The notes beneath the pieces were generated by a model. It was not told the DNA's origin, made no database searches, and saw only the letters and a program-made list of their open reading frames with translations. This document shows, in pieces, positions 9,696 through 20,620 of a stretch of DNA of 64,000 nt (the first letter of the stretch is position 1; each line of letters starts with the position of its first letter). The stretch is from NCBI RefSeq assembly GCF_036373705.1, contig NC_089863.1:1838444-1902443 (forward strand). Reading direction: 5' to 3'. The stretch is from Amia ocellicauda (taxonomy: Eukaryota; Chordata; Actinopteri; Amiiformes; Amiidae). The position numbers and the translations under genes are program-made.

Positions 9696-10260
9696 GCCTT
9701 ACACAATACTCTAGAAGGACATTTGAAAAGGACAGTTGTCCTGAGTATAGTATAGTAACACTTCATACTGAGACGCATCTGAAGATACCACATACCTGAA
9801 GAATTGAGAGCCAGTGTTATTGAGGAGGATAAACCTTCACAAAGAGGGGATCTCCCAAGGTACTGCATCAGAAGACATAGAGATTCCTTTCTAGCTCCTC
9901 CGAGATCAATAGTGTAAGAGCCATAGTTCAAGAAAAAATGTTTTTTCTAAATCAATATTATCATTTAGTGTATACTGGTGAATGTTAAAAATGTATCTAT
10001 ATTTAGATAATGTAGGAACCCCCTATTAAATGCTCCATTAGTTTAGTCTGTCTGACGTCATATGCCTTGTCATCAGTGTTTAATTTAGTAGGAAAGAAGG
10101 AGTCTACAGAGCAACACAGTTTTTGACCGTGTGAAAACAATTGATTTGTATCGTCTTTATTTTCAAGTAAACAGTCAAACCAAGAACCTTGTAGATACGT
10201 TTTTATTCACGTCAGACTCATTTCTTCACATAGACAACCGTGGTTGTATTTTGTAAGAAA
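9696..10260. other. Unassigned intergenic DNA
   Basis: Unique AT-rich sequence, with no supported gene or repeat. Confidence 0.5.
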
Positions 10261-10261
10261 G

Positions 10262-10630
10262 CTGCACCACTACACCCTTCCTCCATCAGCTCTTTCACTT
10301 TCGCTCTGTGCCATGGAGTTCCCCTGGCCCTGCGCTGGTTCACTCCCACACACAGCGCTCCCTGACCCGACGGCAGACAGTACATTACATGTATCTTTTC
10401 TGACTGCCACTAAATACCATCCTTCATAAGATAGTGACACACACACATGCACACACACACACACACACACAGACCCCCTACAGCCCACACAACAACACAG
10501 CGCAGTTTGGAAGAAAACAGCAAAATAACTTATTTAATTGCGAGCGACACTCGATCCACAGACAGAGAGATGATCTCTCAGATGATCAAACAGCAGAACC
10601 ATTGTGGAAAGAGGGGAACAGGACTGTAGT
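10262..10630 (-). repeat. 3'-flanking module of the IBR-RING2 locus
   Basis: 10287-10357 repeats 12366-12436 almost exactly. Related modules occur at 17459-17530, 19545-19620 and 49195-49260. It includes a (CA)n tract (10437-10470) and a segment near 10497-10535 that resembles 49618-49680 beside eif4e2. It probably includes the 3' UTR of the gene at 10688-11669. Confidence 0.55.
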
Positions 10631-10687
10631 ATGACACAACACAGCCCAACACAACACATCACAGTCCAGTCCGGCCATGCTCTGGGG

Positions 10688-11669
10688 CTACTGGTCAGCA
10701 GGGTTGGTCACCCCCGGAGCAGCACAGCCCAGCCCTGCAGCTCTGCTGCTGCTGCCAGCGTGGATCTGTAGAGCATGGAAGTATTCAGCACGGAGGCGTT
10801 CCATTATGATGTGTGGAGCTCGGATGCATTCATCAATCATGTGTGTTGTACGGTGACAACAGCAATCCCTCTGCTGACAGCAGTAGCAGAACAACACTCC
10901 GCACTGCGGGCACCTCACGCTGGGGCAGCCTCTCCCAGTGTGGGACAGCAGGGCCTGGCAGTTTGGACACTGTCTGAACAGAGGGCACTCTGCCACACTG
11001 CCACTGCCAACCGTCTCTGTGGAAAGCAGGGCGGCCTGCAGAGCGTAGTCGGACTGGGTGCAGCTCCTGCCCACCCCCGACCCCTCACACTCACGCCGGC
11101 AGTCAGTGCAGAACTGGAAGACGTGGCACAGGGAGAACGAGCAGCTCTGACACGGCACAACGGCACTGCCACCAGGCGCCACCCTCACCGGCCCATGGCA
11201 CCGCGGGCACTGCAGGACACAGATACAGAGACAGACAAACAGAGATGCACGCAGACACACGCACACACACACACAGAGACAGATAAAGACAGCCTGAGTT
11301 AGTCAAACAGTGAGACAATGTGTCAGTCAGTCAGTCGATCAGTCAGTCAGTCAGTGTGCCATGTGGTCAGTGTGTCAGAGTGCTGTGTGTTCAGTGTTTC
11401 AGTGTGCTGTGTGGTCAGTGTGCAGTGTGGTCAGTGTGTCAAAGAGTCAGTGTGCTGTGTGGTCAGTGTGGTCAGTGTATCAGTCAGTCAGTGTGCTGTG
11501 TGGTCAGTGTGTCAGTGTGTCAGTGTGCTGTGTGGTCAGTGTGTCAGTGTGCTGTGTGGTCAGTGTGCTGTGTGGTCAGTGTGTCAGTGTGCTGTGTGGT
11601 CAGTGTGTCAGTGTGTCAGTGTGCTGTGTGGTCAGTGTGTACCTGCTTCACTGTGTCAGAGCCACTCAT
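10688..11669 (-). CDS. IBR-RING2 (RBR-like) cysteine-rich protein, copy 1
   Basis: Predicted two-exon gene. Exon 1 (11643-11669) encodes MSGSDTVKQ, with donor GTACAC; exon 2 (11209 down to 10688) follows a CCTGCAG acceptor in phase 0, giving 182 residues. An in-frame stop lies just upstream of the ATG. The protein opens with an IBR-like zinc pattern (CPRC ... VVPCQSC ... FCTDC) and has a RING2/Rcat-like block (CPNCQALL ... GCPSVRCPQCGVLFC) in which the Cys after GRG aligns with the catalytic Cys of RBR ubiquitin ligases. No RING1 is present, so an E3 role is inference only. The C-terminus is unstructured. Copies at 18116-19001 and 14276-14390 are paralogues. I do not know an established gene name. 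Confidence 0.6.
11310..11640. repeat. GTCAGTGTGCTGTGTG minisatellite in intron 1
   Basis: Imperfect tandem array of a 16-base unit (GTCAGTGTGCTGTGTG) mixed with GTCAGT words, filling the predicted 433-bp intron of copy 1. The same array occupies the introns of copies 2 and 3. Confidence 0.9.
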
Positions 11670-11699
11670 GGGCTCAGTGCAGAAACAGGCAGAGTGAGT

Positions 11700-12150
11700 C
11701 GATCACAGAGCAGCAGGTCACAGATCCAGTGCCAGGCTTATTAATCGCACCATCACTGCAGCACAAACACAGATCTGGAATTAGTAAATTGGACGTGACG
11801 TCATTATGATGTGTAAAGACAAATGCCATCTTGACTAGGTATAGAGTACGGTGAGCTATTTATTTGCATGTTATGTCTTCTGACGGTTAAGCCTCATAAA
11901 ACATTTAATTCATGTCGATTACTGTATTTTGTCATGTATTTAAACGTCTGTCCCATGATGAGTGGAAGCTCGGTGTCTGCCTGACAACTGCTCAGGAAGA
12001 GTCATATGGCTAAACCAGAGGACACTTAAGGCATACGTCATGTTTAATATCAGGGGGCTTGTGGGATGTATCAAGCCCAAATCCCGGGTGAAAACTGGTT
12101 CTTCTCAGACCCTGTTCTTCTGGGTCTCTAGCACAGTACCGTGACACAGT
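11700..12150. other. Intergenic, unassigned
   Basis: No supported gene; unique DNA between copy 1 and the repeated module that begins near 12150. Confidence 0.5.
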
Positions 12151-12440
12151 GTCTTGTTCACACAGACACTCAGGGAAAGAAGTGCAGTTCGTCAACTTTA
12201 TGTCCTTAAGAATAAGAAGAGTAATTACCTGACGTGTCCTTGTTCCTCCCCAGAGCTGTGTGTCCATCTCTCTCTTCTTCACCTCAAACAGCACCTCTGT
12301 CTCTTCTGCCCCACACTGTCCCTCTCTCTTTCTCTCTCTCTGTGTCTCCAGTCTCTCCCTCCCTCCGTCAGCTCTTTCACTTTCGCTCTGTGCCGTGGAG
12401 TTCCCCTGGCCCTGCGCTGGTTCACTCCCACACACAGTTG
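12150..12440 (-). repeat. Repeated exon-like module
   Basis: On the minus strand an open stretch ends at a consensus-like donor (GTCAG followed by GTAATTAC at about 12222-12230). Related sequences with the same GTAATTAC junction occur near 19387, 28540 and 49107, and the GC-rich part recurs at 10287-10357. It could be an exon family of an unrecognised gene or simply part of the duplicated unit; I cannot assign a product. Confidence 0.4.
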
Positions 12441-12637
12441 TAGCGTTATGTTGGGTGTATTTGGATAAGAGCATTTGGGCTCTGAGCTGAAGCACTGATC
12501 TAAAGAAGACCTCTCCCCGCCAAAGTTATCAGATTTCCTTAGCTCATCAGCTTGGAACTGGTTTGCATCAAAGTGACAGTTTTGGGGAGGATGGCACCGA
12601 GAAGAGGCCAAATAGTTTGTTATTCTGCTATGAGATG

Positions 12638-14278
12638 TCTGGAGAAAGGGGCCTGTAGGTGATAAAAACTCTTTGAAGTGGATGAGAGCCGAAATCCCGA
12701 CATAGAGCTACGAACCCGGGCCAACCGGCATTTCCAAAAGATGGCATGGATTGACATCAGTCATAAATCAAGCCCCCCTCCAATAGGACACTGGGGGCTG
12801 AAACCGAAATCCAATCTCAAGAACTCAGGAACCAATCATCTATTGATCTGACAGACTATAAGGAACAGCGGACAGTCTTTCTCTCTCTCTCTCTCTCTCA
12901 CCTGAACCAGTAACTCGCTGCCACAGCTCAACCTGTAGCTCTGTTGCCAGAACCAGAACCAGAAACCAACCAAGTCTTTGCCGGCAACAGAAGAGTTAAA
13001 CTGGGAGAAGGAGATTGAGCCGTACGAAGAATTCTTTTAAAGGACTTTATTAAATAAAGAACTTTACAGACTGCGCTGCCCGCCTGTGCCCACCTGATCA
13101 GTGGAGTTTTACAGCTGGACAATTGACTAAGTCGATTGTATACGAAAGTGTCAGTCATTTAAATAGCTATTGAGTCTTAAGAAACTTGACCCTTGGAACG
13201 AACAGGGCCCTGCTTTCCTCAAAGACTTTGTCTTCAAATAAGTACGGTGAGAGACCCTGCTTGCCAAGAAGATTTTGTGCACAACCTTGGAGCCTTCAAA
13301 CCAGTGGAAAATCTGTTTGGAAACGACTCTACTTTCGCGAAACCCCAACTTCCAGGTGCATTGACTGAGTGGAAGTTCTTGGACAAAGCCGAACCGGACT
13401 GCCTTTGTTCCAAACCACACGGACCTCGTGCCGTGTGCTGTTATCTGAGCCCGAAGCCAGAGAGGCCTCTCTGCGACGAAGTTCAGATAAGTTTAACAGT
13501 TTGGAGTTCATGATTCATGACATTTCAGAAATCAATTAGAAATGTTAATCTGTGATTCATAACTCTAGAATGTGTAATATCATTTAGTTTTCTTAAATAT
13601 AAATGTGTGTTGCACTAAACTGTTTTGTTGATAATTTTAGAAATAAAATCTGTCAACGCCGAGAAATATCTTCTCATTCCTGTTTAACTGTTTAGTCTGA
13701 AATTGACACAAGTTAATAGACATTAGATTATTGGTGGCCCTGCCTATCCTTAATCATTGAATAATAATCAGTTAAGGGAAATTGTGGTAACAAGTAATGA
13801 TAGGATCTTTCTCGGCACCTAAACGTAAATGAGACTGATATATATATAACGAGAAGTTACCTGACATTAATACTAACCTGCGTAGTTATTTAATGTCTGA
13901 CTAACAATACTAACGAGAGACTCACCTTCGTCTTACTAACCGGTATTGTAGTCAATGTGTTTATAACCTTTTTTGTTTAACGATTTGTGTGTTATCATAT
14001 GCGATCCCATGGTCTTTGATTTGGTCACGGAAGTGATTTGTCTTTGATTTGTTGATCTAGAGTTGAATTTTAATTAGTTTTTCCCTTTTGTATAATTAGT
14101 GCAGTGCTACATTTAGTCTTTGTTTTGAATAAATTTGACAATTTATATCTTTGGAATTGGTGTCTGCGTCCAATTATTACAGAAATTGAGTTCTACAAGA
14201 TTCCAGGATTCGTGATAAGGTGATACTATAAATTCACTTCTTTAATTGAAATTTATAAGTGTACCTTACGCTACACAG
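12638..14278 (+). repeat. LTR-like block (possible retroviral solo LTR)
   Basis: A non-coding insertion-like block between two IBR-RING2 modules. It holds a TATA-like box (CTATAAGGA near 12854), a poly(A) signal (AATAAAG near 13055), a further AATAAA-containing AT-rich half and an end of the form CTACACA. Ends and target duplication are not defined, so the classification is tentative; no gag, pol or env remnant was seen. Confidence 0.35.
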
Positions 14279-14390
14279 TGCAGCTTGGGCACTGTCTGAA
14301 CAGAGGGCACTCTGCCACACTGCCACTGCCAACCGTCTCTGTGGAAAGCAGGGCGGCCTGCAGAGCGCAGTCGGTACAGAACTGGAAGTG
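14276..14390 (-). pseudogene. IBR-RING2 gene, truncated copy 3
   Basis: Contains only the middle of exon 2 (the stretch around AECPLFRQCP and the upstream LLSTETVGSGSV), nearly identical to copies 1 and 2. The left side is cut by the LTR-like block and the right passes straight into the intron-type minisatellite. Exon 1 is not found. Confidence 0.85.
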
Positions 14391-14935
14391 TGCTGTGTGT
14401 CAATGTGCTGTGAGATCAGTGTGCTGTGTGGTCAGTGTGCTGTGTGTCAGTGTGTCAGTGTGCTGTGTGGTCAGAGTGTCACAGTGTGCTGTGTGGTCAG
14501 TTTGTCAGTGTGTCAGTGTGCTGTGAGGTCAGAGTGTCACTGTGCTGTGTGGTCAGTGTGTCACAGTGTGCTGTGTGGTCAGTTTGTCAGTGTGTCAATG
14601 TGCTGTGTGGTCAGAGTGTCAGTGTGCTGTGTGGTCAGTGTGTCACAGTGTGCTGTGTGGTCAGTTTGTCAGTGTGTCAATGTGCTGTGTGGTCAGAGTG
14701 TCACTGTGCTGTGTGGTCAGTGTGTCGCAGTGTCAGTGTGCTGTGTGTCAGTGTGTCACAGTGTCAGTGTGCTGTGTGCTCAGTGTGTCACAGAGTCCGT
14801 GTGTCAGTGTGTTGTGTGGTCAGTGTGTCCGTGTGCTGTGTGGTCAGTGTGTCAGTGTGCTGTGTGGTCAGTGTGTCAGTGTGCTGTGTGGTCAGTGTGT
14901 CAGTGTGCTGTGTGGTCAGTGTGTCAGTGTTTGAG
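14390..14935. repeat. GTCAGTGTGCTGTGTG minisatellite, copy 3 intron
   Basis: Longest of the three arrays, about 545 bp, with CACAGT and GTCAATG variants. Its long open frames in three phases are a result of the repeat, not genes. Confidence 0.9.
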
Positions 14936-14969
14936 AGACGTGTTTGAGGTGAGCTTTAAAAACAGCTTC

Positions 14970-15585
14970 TGGAGCATTTTTAGAAAGAAGAAAAACTGCA
15001 TGCCCCTGAGTGACTTTGTAGTCGAGGCTCTGATAATAACTGTTCAGTTCTTTAATGAAGCGGTGGCAGAGTATGATATAGAGGTTTGGTTGGGGAGACA
15101 TTGTGAGATCCTGTCTGAAAGCAAGAGAGTAATGGATGAGGATGGCGTTTGGACCAGTGCTCGGTGGTGGCAGGTACGCCTGCAGGTGGAAGTGGCCGCC
15201 ATCGGCGGGGTACGCCACCTGTCGAGCACTGTAGTTTTAGAAGCAAACACAGGGCTTGTCTTGTAGTTATTAATAACAGCTTGCAGTTATTAAGTGCAAG
15301 ATCTGCGGCCAAGAGCATCTGACCAGGGCCTGTAAGCAGGAGAGGGCCTGCAACCTGTGCGGTGGGGGAGGGCACCTTTTTAGGAACTGTCCCTCCTCCT
15401 ATGCAAACAGGGTGCAGGCCCTTGGGGGGAGTGGACAGGAAGAAAAGAAAATTGGGGCTCCTACAAGTGCAACGCCCAAGGATGAGGAGAAGGAGGAAAC
15501 AGTCCTCAGGAGTCTCATAGGCGCCCTCTCTGACTCTGAGTCGGAGTCAGTGGTGGGCAGAGGGGGAGGGGAAGTGGACTGTTAG
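14970..15585 (+). pseudogene. Tx1-like LINE ORF1 fragment with two CCHC knuckles
   Basis: The first part reads FFNEAVAEYDIEVWLGRHCE ... MDEDGVWT ... HLSSTVVLEANTG up to a stop at 15266. After a frame break it continues from about 15297 with two CCHC knuckles (CKICGQEHLTRAC and CNLCGGGGHLFRNC) and a short acidic tail ending at 15585. This layout matches the ORF1 products of Tx1-like non-LTR retrotransposons, often annotated in fish as ZCCHC3-like. The N-terminal part is missing and the frame is broken. Confidence 0.75.
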
Positions 15586-15721
15586 GGTGGGGGCAGGGAG
15601 GAGGGGGGTGAATGGTGAAGGGTGGAGGGTAAGCGAGTTAATTCTGCTGCCCACCCCCGTCAGCTCCTCCCCTGCAGCTGCGACCCCTCCCCCTCAGTTT
15701 TACATGCCTCTCTCTGAAGGT

Positions 15722-16053
15722 TCGTTCACACTGCCTGCTCACTAGCGCAACAGAGCGACTCGCTCCCATTTCCATTTCATTTCCAATGAGAGCCGCGACT
15801 CCGGCGACAGGGGAAAAAATCTCCCGGCGACAGCGACAGTGGAGAGTTGAGCAAAATTCAACTTTATGCAAATTAGCAGCGAGCACGCAGTGACGGAGTT
15901 CGGCGACAACCAATGGGAAGCAGATGTGCTCTGCATATTGAAGTGCCTTCTCTTTTCTACTCGCTAGTATAAAAATAAGACCCGCCCCCGGCAGTGTGCA
16001 CAGCGCGCTGGTGACTCAGCGACTTGCGAGTTGAGCGAGTGGGCAGTGTGAAC
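15722..16053. mobile_element. MITE with GTTCACACTGCC termini
   Basis: Starts GTTCACACTGCCTGCTCAC and ends with the imperfect reverse complement (GAGCGAGTGGGCAGTGTGAA). About 330 bp, non-coding, GC-rich with several GCGAC words, lying between the ORF1 and RT fragments of the LINE. Confidence 0.65.
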
Positions 16054-16058
16054 ATAGG

Positions 16059-16538
16059 GTGAGTCCGGAGCAGTGGAGTCACCCCGGTGGAAAGGCTATG
16101 GGCAGCCCAGTGGAGGACTGGCCCGCTTATAGCAATATCCCTCCTGCCCCACTACCCAGACATCACTCTCAGGGGAGGGGTTCAAAAGAAGTCTGCCCTC
16201 CCGGTGGTAGTGCGACAGCCGCAGGTCCTCAGGAGAAGATAGCTAGCGTCGGTGGCCATGATAATGAAGACCTTCGGGCCTTGATGGCGGAGTCAGTGGC
16301 GCTAGTGGCTGAGGCCTGTGGCAACAGGCCGCTGGGAAGGGAGAGACCGCCCCCCTCCCCAACAATTAGAACAGCATCAGACAGGGTCTTCCCAATTGTC
16401 TTCTCAGTCACACATAGGGCCTCTGCTCTGCCACCTGCTCGTCTGGCATCAGCTATAAAGGAACCAGGGAGAACTCCCAGCACCACGCACTCTGGGTCCA
16501 GTGGGGCTCCACCAGCCTTTCCGAGTGGTGGGACCTGA
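16059..16538 (+). other. Unrecognised 159-codon open frame
   Basis: Proline-, alanine- and serine-rich frame just upstream of the LINE RT fragment. It contains NEDLRALMAESVALVAEACG as its only helix-like segment. No family recognised; it may be a residue of another retroelement or chance. Confidence 0.3.
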
Positions 16539-16639
16539 GATGCCCCCCTCATGGGCTTCCTAGAGGATCACACAGTGAGACAAATGGTTGAAGGTATGGG
16601 TGCGACCGTTAAACTAGGTGAGGGAGAAGAGAGAAGTGG

Positions 16640-16871
16640 GGAGAAGTGCTTCCTGTGCACCGACTACACGATACTGGCCAAAGCACTTACGCTCCGGCTA
16701 CAGCGGCCACTCCGTCAAGTCGTGGGTCCCGACCAGGTCTGTGGTGCCCAGGGGAGATTGGCGGCCGACAGCGCCATGCTGCTCAGGGATGTCATGGCCT
16801 ACTCGAACGAGAGAAGGCTTCCCCAGGTCCTGATCAGCTTGGGGTCCAACAGGGTTGTTTCAATGTATTAG
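16640..16871 (+). pseudogene. Tx1-like LINE reverse transcriptase fragment
   Basis: Reads TDYTILAKALTLRLQRPLRQ then VVGPDQVCG, LLRDVMAYSNERRLPQVLISL. This is the RT domain stretch just before the first catalytic Asp of Tx1/L1-type LINEs. It stops where the LDQEKAFDRV motif would be expected. Same strand as the ORF1 fragment, so both may derive from one insertion. Confidence 0.8.
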
Positions 16872-17458
16872 ACTGTTTTGTTTGATTGTTGTTCTTTTGG
16901 CCACTTCGTTTGCCACTTTAACACATTGAATTGTTTTGGTTGCTTTAATGCAGTTTGTTTTTAATTCACTTTGTATTTTGGTTTCTAATCAATTTTAGAA
17001 TTGGATTTTAATTAAAAAATTATCATGAGAAAAATACTTATTCTAATAAAACACCGTCACTCTCTCTCACCCCACACTGTCTCTCTCTCTCTCTCCACAC
17101 CGTCTCTCTCACCCCACACTGTCTCTCTCAATTCAGTTCAATTCAATGCAAGCTTTATTGGCATTACATTTGTATATAAGTATTGCCAAAGCATGTGATA
17201 TAATTGATATATATGAACAAGAAAATATATTTATAGAAAATAAAGTAAAACTAAAAAAATCCATAGATTAAACATCATTAAAATAAATAAATGAGTAAAT
17301 AATAAAAATAAAATCATTGATAATAGTATGATTAGGTACATTTCAATAACTAAAAGTAATAGATATTATAGTAAATAATAGCAATAATATTTACTCACCC
17401 CACACCATCTGATTGTTTTTCAACCCCAATAAACTACGTCAGTCTCTCTCTCTCTCCT
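16872..17458. other. Intergenic with LINE-tail-like repeat
   Basis: AT-rich. 17129-17200 (CAATTCAATGCAAGCTTTAT...GGCATTACATTTGTA...TTGCCAAAGCA) is a familiar fish repeat 3' tail; a relative lies at 53255-53310. Short CT-rich words at 17060-17130. Confidence 0.55.
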
Positions 17459-18000
17459 CTGTCAGTGTGTTTCGCTTTCTCTCTGTGCTGTGTGGTTCCC
17501 CTGCCGGCTCCACCCTCTCGTGGTTTTGCTTTGTTACATCCAAATGATAGACAGACAGACAGGCAGAGGAGACACAGACAGTCAGGCACAGAGAGAGGAA
17601 CACACACACACACACACACACACATACGCAGAGAGGAACACACAAAGATACGCACAGCCGCCCCTCGTGCAGAGGGCTGGGGTCCGGCCAGTCCATTAGG
17701 ACCCCGCTGGCTCACCTATTGATCCCCGCGGCTCACATCGATCAGTCCATCATCAGGGCTTCATCGTTTATTGGAACAGGGCTGAGTCACGTGCAAACTG
17801 AGGTTCAGAGGAAGAGGAGGGAGGGAGTGGACACACACAACCACAACAGCAAAAGACAAACACAAACTGCTCCCCGAGGACTAACACAGGAAAACGAAAG
17901 GAACGACTGGCAGCAGACCGACGTGACAGTCCCCAGCGCCGCAGTGTCCGCTGCCCCGTGTCACTTCCTATTTGCACACAGAACTGGTCCTCATGTGCAC
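17459..18000 (-). repeat. eif4e2-like 3' UTR module downstream of IBR-RING2 copy 2
   Basis: 17735-18000 closely matches the eif4e2 3'-flanking DNA (49860-50163) and its duplicate (19938-20232). It has a minus-strand poly(A) signal (TTTATT on the plus strand near 17767). Located just after the copy 2 stop codon, it is likely to serve as that gene's 3' UTR. 17590-17625 is a (CA)n tract. Confidence 0.7.
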
Positions 18001-18115
18001 AGCACAGCACAACACAACACAGCACAACACAGCACAACACAGCACAGCACAACACAGCACAGCACAATCCAGCCCAGTCCAGCCCAGTCCAGTCCAGGAC
18101 CGCCCTGCTCTGGAG

Positions 18116-19001
18116 CTACTGGACAGTGCATATCGGGTCAGCAGGGTTGGTCACTCCTGGAGCAGCACGGCTCGGCCCTACAGCACCAATGTCTTCATCA
18201 CCAATTAATTCATAACCGATGTGTTCATCACTGCCTTCATCACTGTCTTCAACAGTTATGTCTTCTGCACCGATGACTCCATAACCGTCTTCATCACTGT
18301 CTGATTCACTAATGTCTGATTCACTGATGCCTTCATCACCAGTGTCTTCATCACTGATGTCGTGTGTTATACATTCTCCAGAGCACCGCCTCCGCTGGCA
18401 GCTGTGGCAGAACAACACTCCGCACTGCGGACACATCACTCTGGGGCAGCCTCTCCCAGTGTGGGACAGCAGGGCCTGGCAGTTTGGGCACTGTCTGAAC
18501 AGAGGGCACTCTGCCACACTGCCACTGCCAACCGTCTCTGTGGAAAGCAGGGCAGCCTGCAGAGCGCAGTCACTACGTGTGCAGCCCCTGCCCTCCCCTG
18601 CCAGCCCCTCACACTCGCGCCCGCAGTCGGTGCAGAACAGGAAGACGCGGCGCAGGGAGATGGAGCAGCTCTGACATGGCACAATGGCACTGCCGCCCGG
18701 CGCCACCCTCATCGGCCCATGGCACCTCGGGCACTGCAGGACACACAGACAGAGACAGATAGAGACAGCCTGAGTTAGTGAAACAGTGAGATAATGTGTC
18801 AGTCAGTCAGTGTGTCAGTCAGTGTGTCAGTCAGTCAGTCAGTGTGTCATTCAGTCAGTCAGTAAGTGAGTCAATCAGTCAGTGTGCCAGTCAGTGTGTC
18901 AGTGTGCTGTGTGGTCAGTGTGTCACAGTGTCAGTGTGGTCAGTGTGTCAGTGTGCTGTGTGGTCAGTGTGTACCTGCTTCTCGGTGTCAGAGCCACTCA
19001 T
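18116..19001 (-). CDS. IBR-RING2 (RBR-like) protein with acidic tail, copy 2
   Basis: Paralogue of 10688-11669 with the same gene structure: exon 1 (18975-19001, MSGSDTEKQ), GT-AG intron of 241 bp, exon 2 (18733 down to 18116), total 214 residues. The IBR pattern (CPRC, PCQSC, FCTDC) and RING2 pattern (CPNC ... GRGCPRVMCPQCGVLFCHSC) are kept, including the putative catalytic Cys. After the zinc region the protein carries about 65 residues of Asp/Glu/Ser/Ile (ISDEDTGDEGISESDISES and similar), coded by degenerate repeats of CTTCATCACTG-type units. Copy 1 has an unrelated C-terminus here. The tail arose from local repeat expansion, by inference. Ubiquitin ligase activity is unproven. Confidence 0.6.
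18796..18972. repeat. GTCA/GTCAGTGTG repeat in copy 2 intron
   Basis: Shorter version of the intron array seen in the other two IBR-RING2 copies. Confidence 0.85.
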
Positions 19002-19468
19002 GGTGCCAGTGCAGAAACAGGCAGAGCAAGTCGACCACAGAGCAGCAGATCACAGATCCAGTCGATCACAGATATATCCCTGTCTGTGGGAACAACAGGC
19101 ATAGTGACCACGACCACCAGTGCCACGCCATCAGCAGAGAGCTGTTCGATGTCAATGACCCCAAAGTGCGGTGTGTTCAGTATAACTCATCCCAGACTGC
19201 TGCTCTATGCTGAACCATAGAGAAAATAATATTGATCATGTAGCGTCTGTGTCAATACTAGGCTGTTGGAACATGCACTGACACTTATCCTGACACTTAT
19301 CCACGAATGAAGAATGGAGGCCAGGACCTCTAATAATAATAATAAGAAGAAGAAGAAGAAGAAGAATGATAATAATAGTAAGTGCAATTACCCGATTTCC
19401 CCTTTGTCCCCAGTCTCTCTCTCTCCACTGACTTCGATTGTTTTCTTTCCCCCAAGATAACTGCGTCA

Positions 19469-19469
<1 letters not shown>

Positions 19470-19546
<77 letters not shown>
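19470..19546. repeat. (CT)n microsatellite
   Basis: About 38 CT units. Similar long tracts occur at 20551-20618 and 21015-21082. Confidence 0.95.
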
Positions 19547-19549
<3 letters not shown>

Positions 19550-19924
19550 TCCTCTCTGTGCTGTGTGGTTCCCCTGCTCGGCCCCTATTGTGGTTTTGTG
19601 TGGTTACGCTCTTCCGATCAAATCATCCCACAGACAGACGGACAGACGGAGAGAGAGGAGACACACACACACACACACACACACAGAGGAACTCAAACAC
19701 AGACACAGACACAGACCCCCAACGCTCAAAACAAAAACACAACGCAGCTGGAAAAAAGCATCAAAATAACGTCTTTAATTTAGAACGACACGACACACTC
19801 AGAGCCTCGCAGAGTGAGAGACAAAGAGACGACTGGCTCATGAGAGAAGAGGAGAGAAACAGCTCAACAATGTGTCAACATGGGATCGACTGCAGGGACC
19901 CCAGGGGCCACACGGCATGGTCTC

Positions 19925-20550
19925 GGTCTGGCACAGTGGCTCACATCGATCAGTCCATCATCAGGGCTTCATCATTTATTGGAACAGGGCTGAGTCACAT
20001 GCAAACTGAGGTTCAGAGGAAGAGGAGGGAGAGAGTGGACACACACAACCACAACAGCAAAAGACAAACACAAACTGCTCCCCAAGGACTAACACAGGAA
20101 AACGAAAGGAACGACTGGCAGCAGACCGACGTGACAGTCCCCAGCGCCGCAGTGTCCGCTGCCCCGTGTTACTTCCTGTTCTGCCTGCCCCCCGTGTCAC
20201 TTCCTGTTTGCACACAGAACTGGTCCTCATGTGCAGCGCTGTCTCTGTCAGCCCCCATCGCACTCTCTCTCTCTCTCTCTCCATCACACATATACTCACA
20301 CACACTATCACACTCTCACACTCTCCCCTGTCCTTCTTCTTCAGTCTCATTTCCTTTTTAATTTTCTTTCTCTATTGTTTATTTCTTGGTTTCTCATAAT
20401 AGAAAAGAAAAAAGAAGAGCGTCTGTCCAGTGTCCTTGTCCACCCCTCTGATGTGAGCCGGTCCCATTGCACAGTTTGTGTCACAGACTGAGAGGGAGAG
20501 AGAGGGACAGGGAAAGATACAATCCCCAAACACACCGTCTCTCTGTCCTA

Positions 20551-20620
<70 letters not shown>

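Noticed and set aside
11310..11809. Long cysteine/valine/serine open frames in several phases
   Set aside because: Pure translation of the GTCAGTGTGCTGTGTG minisatellite; open in three frames at once.
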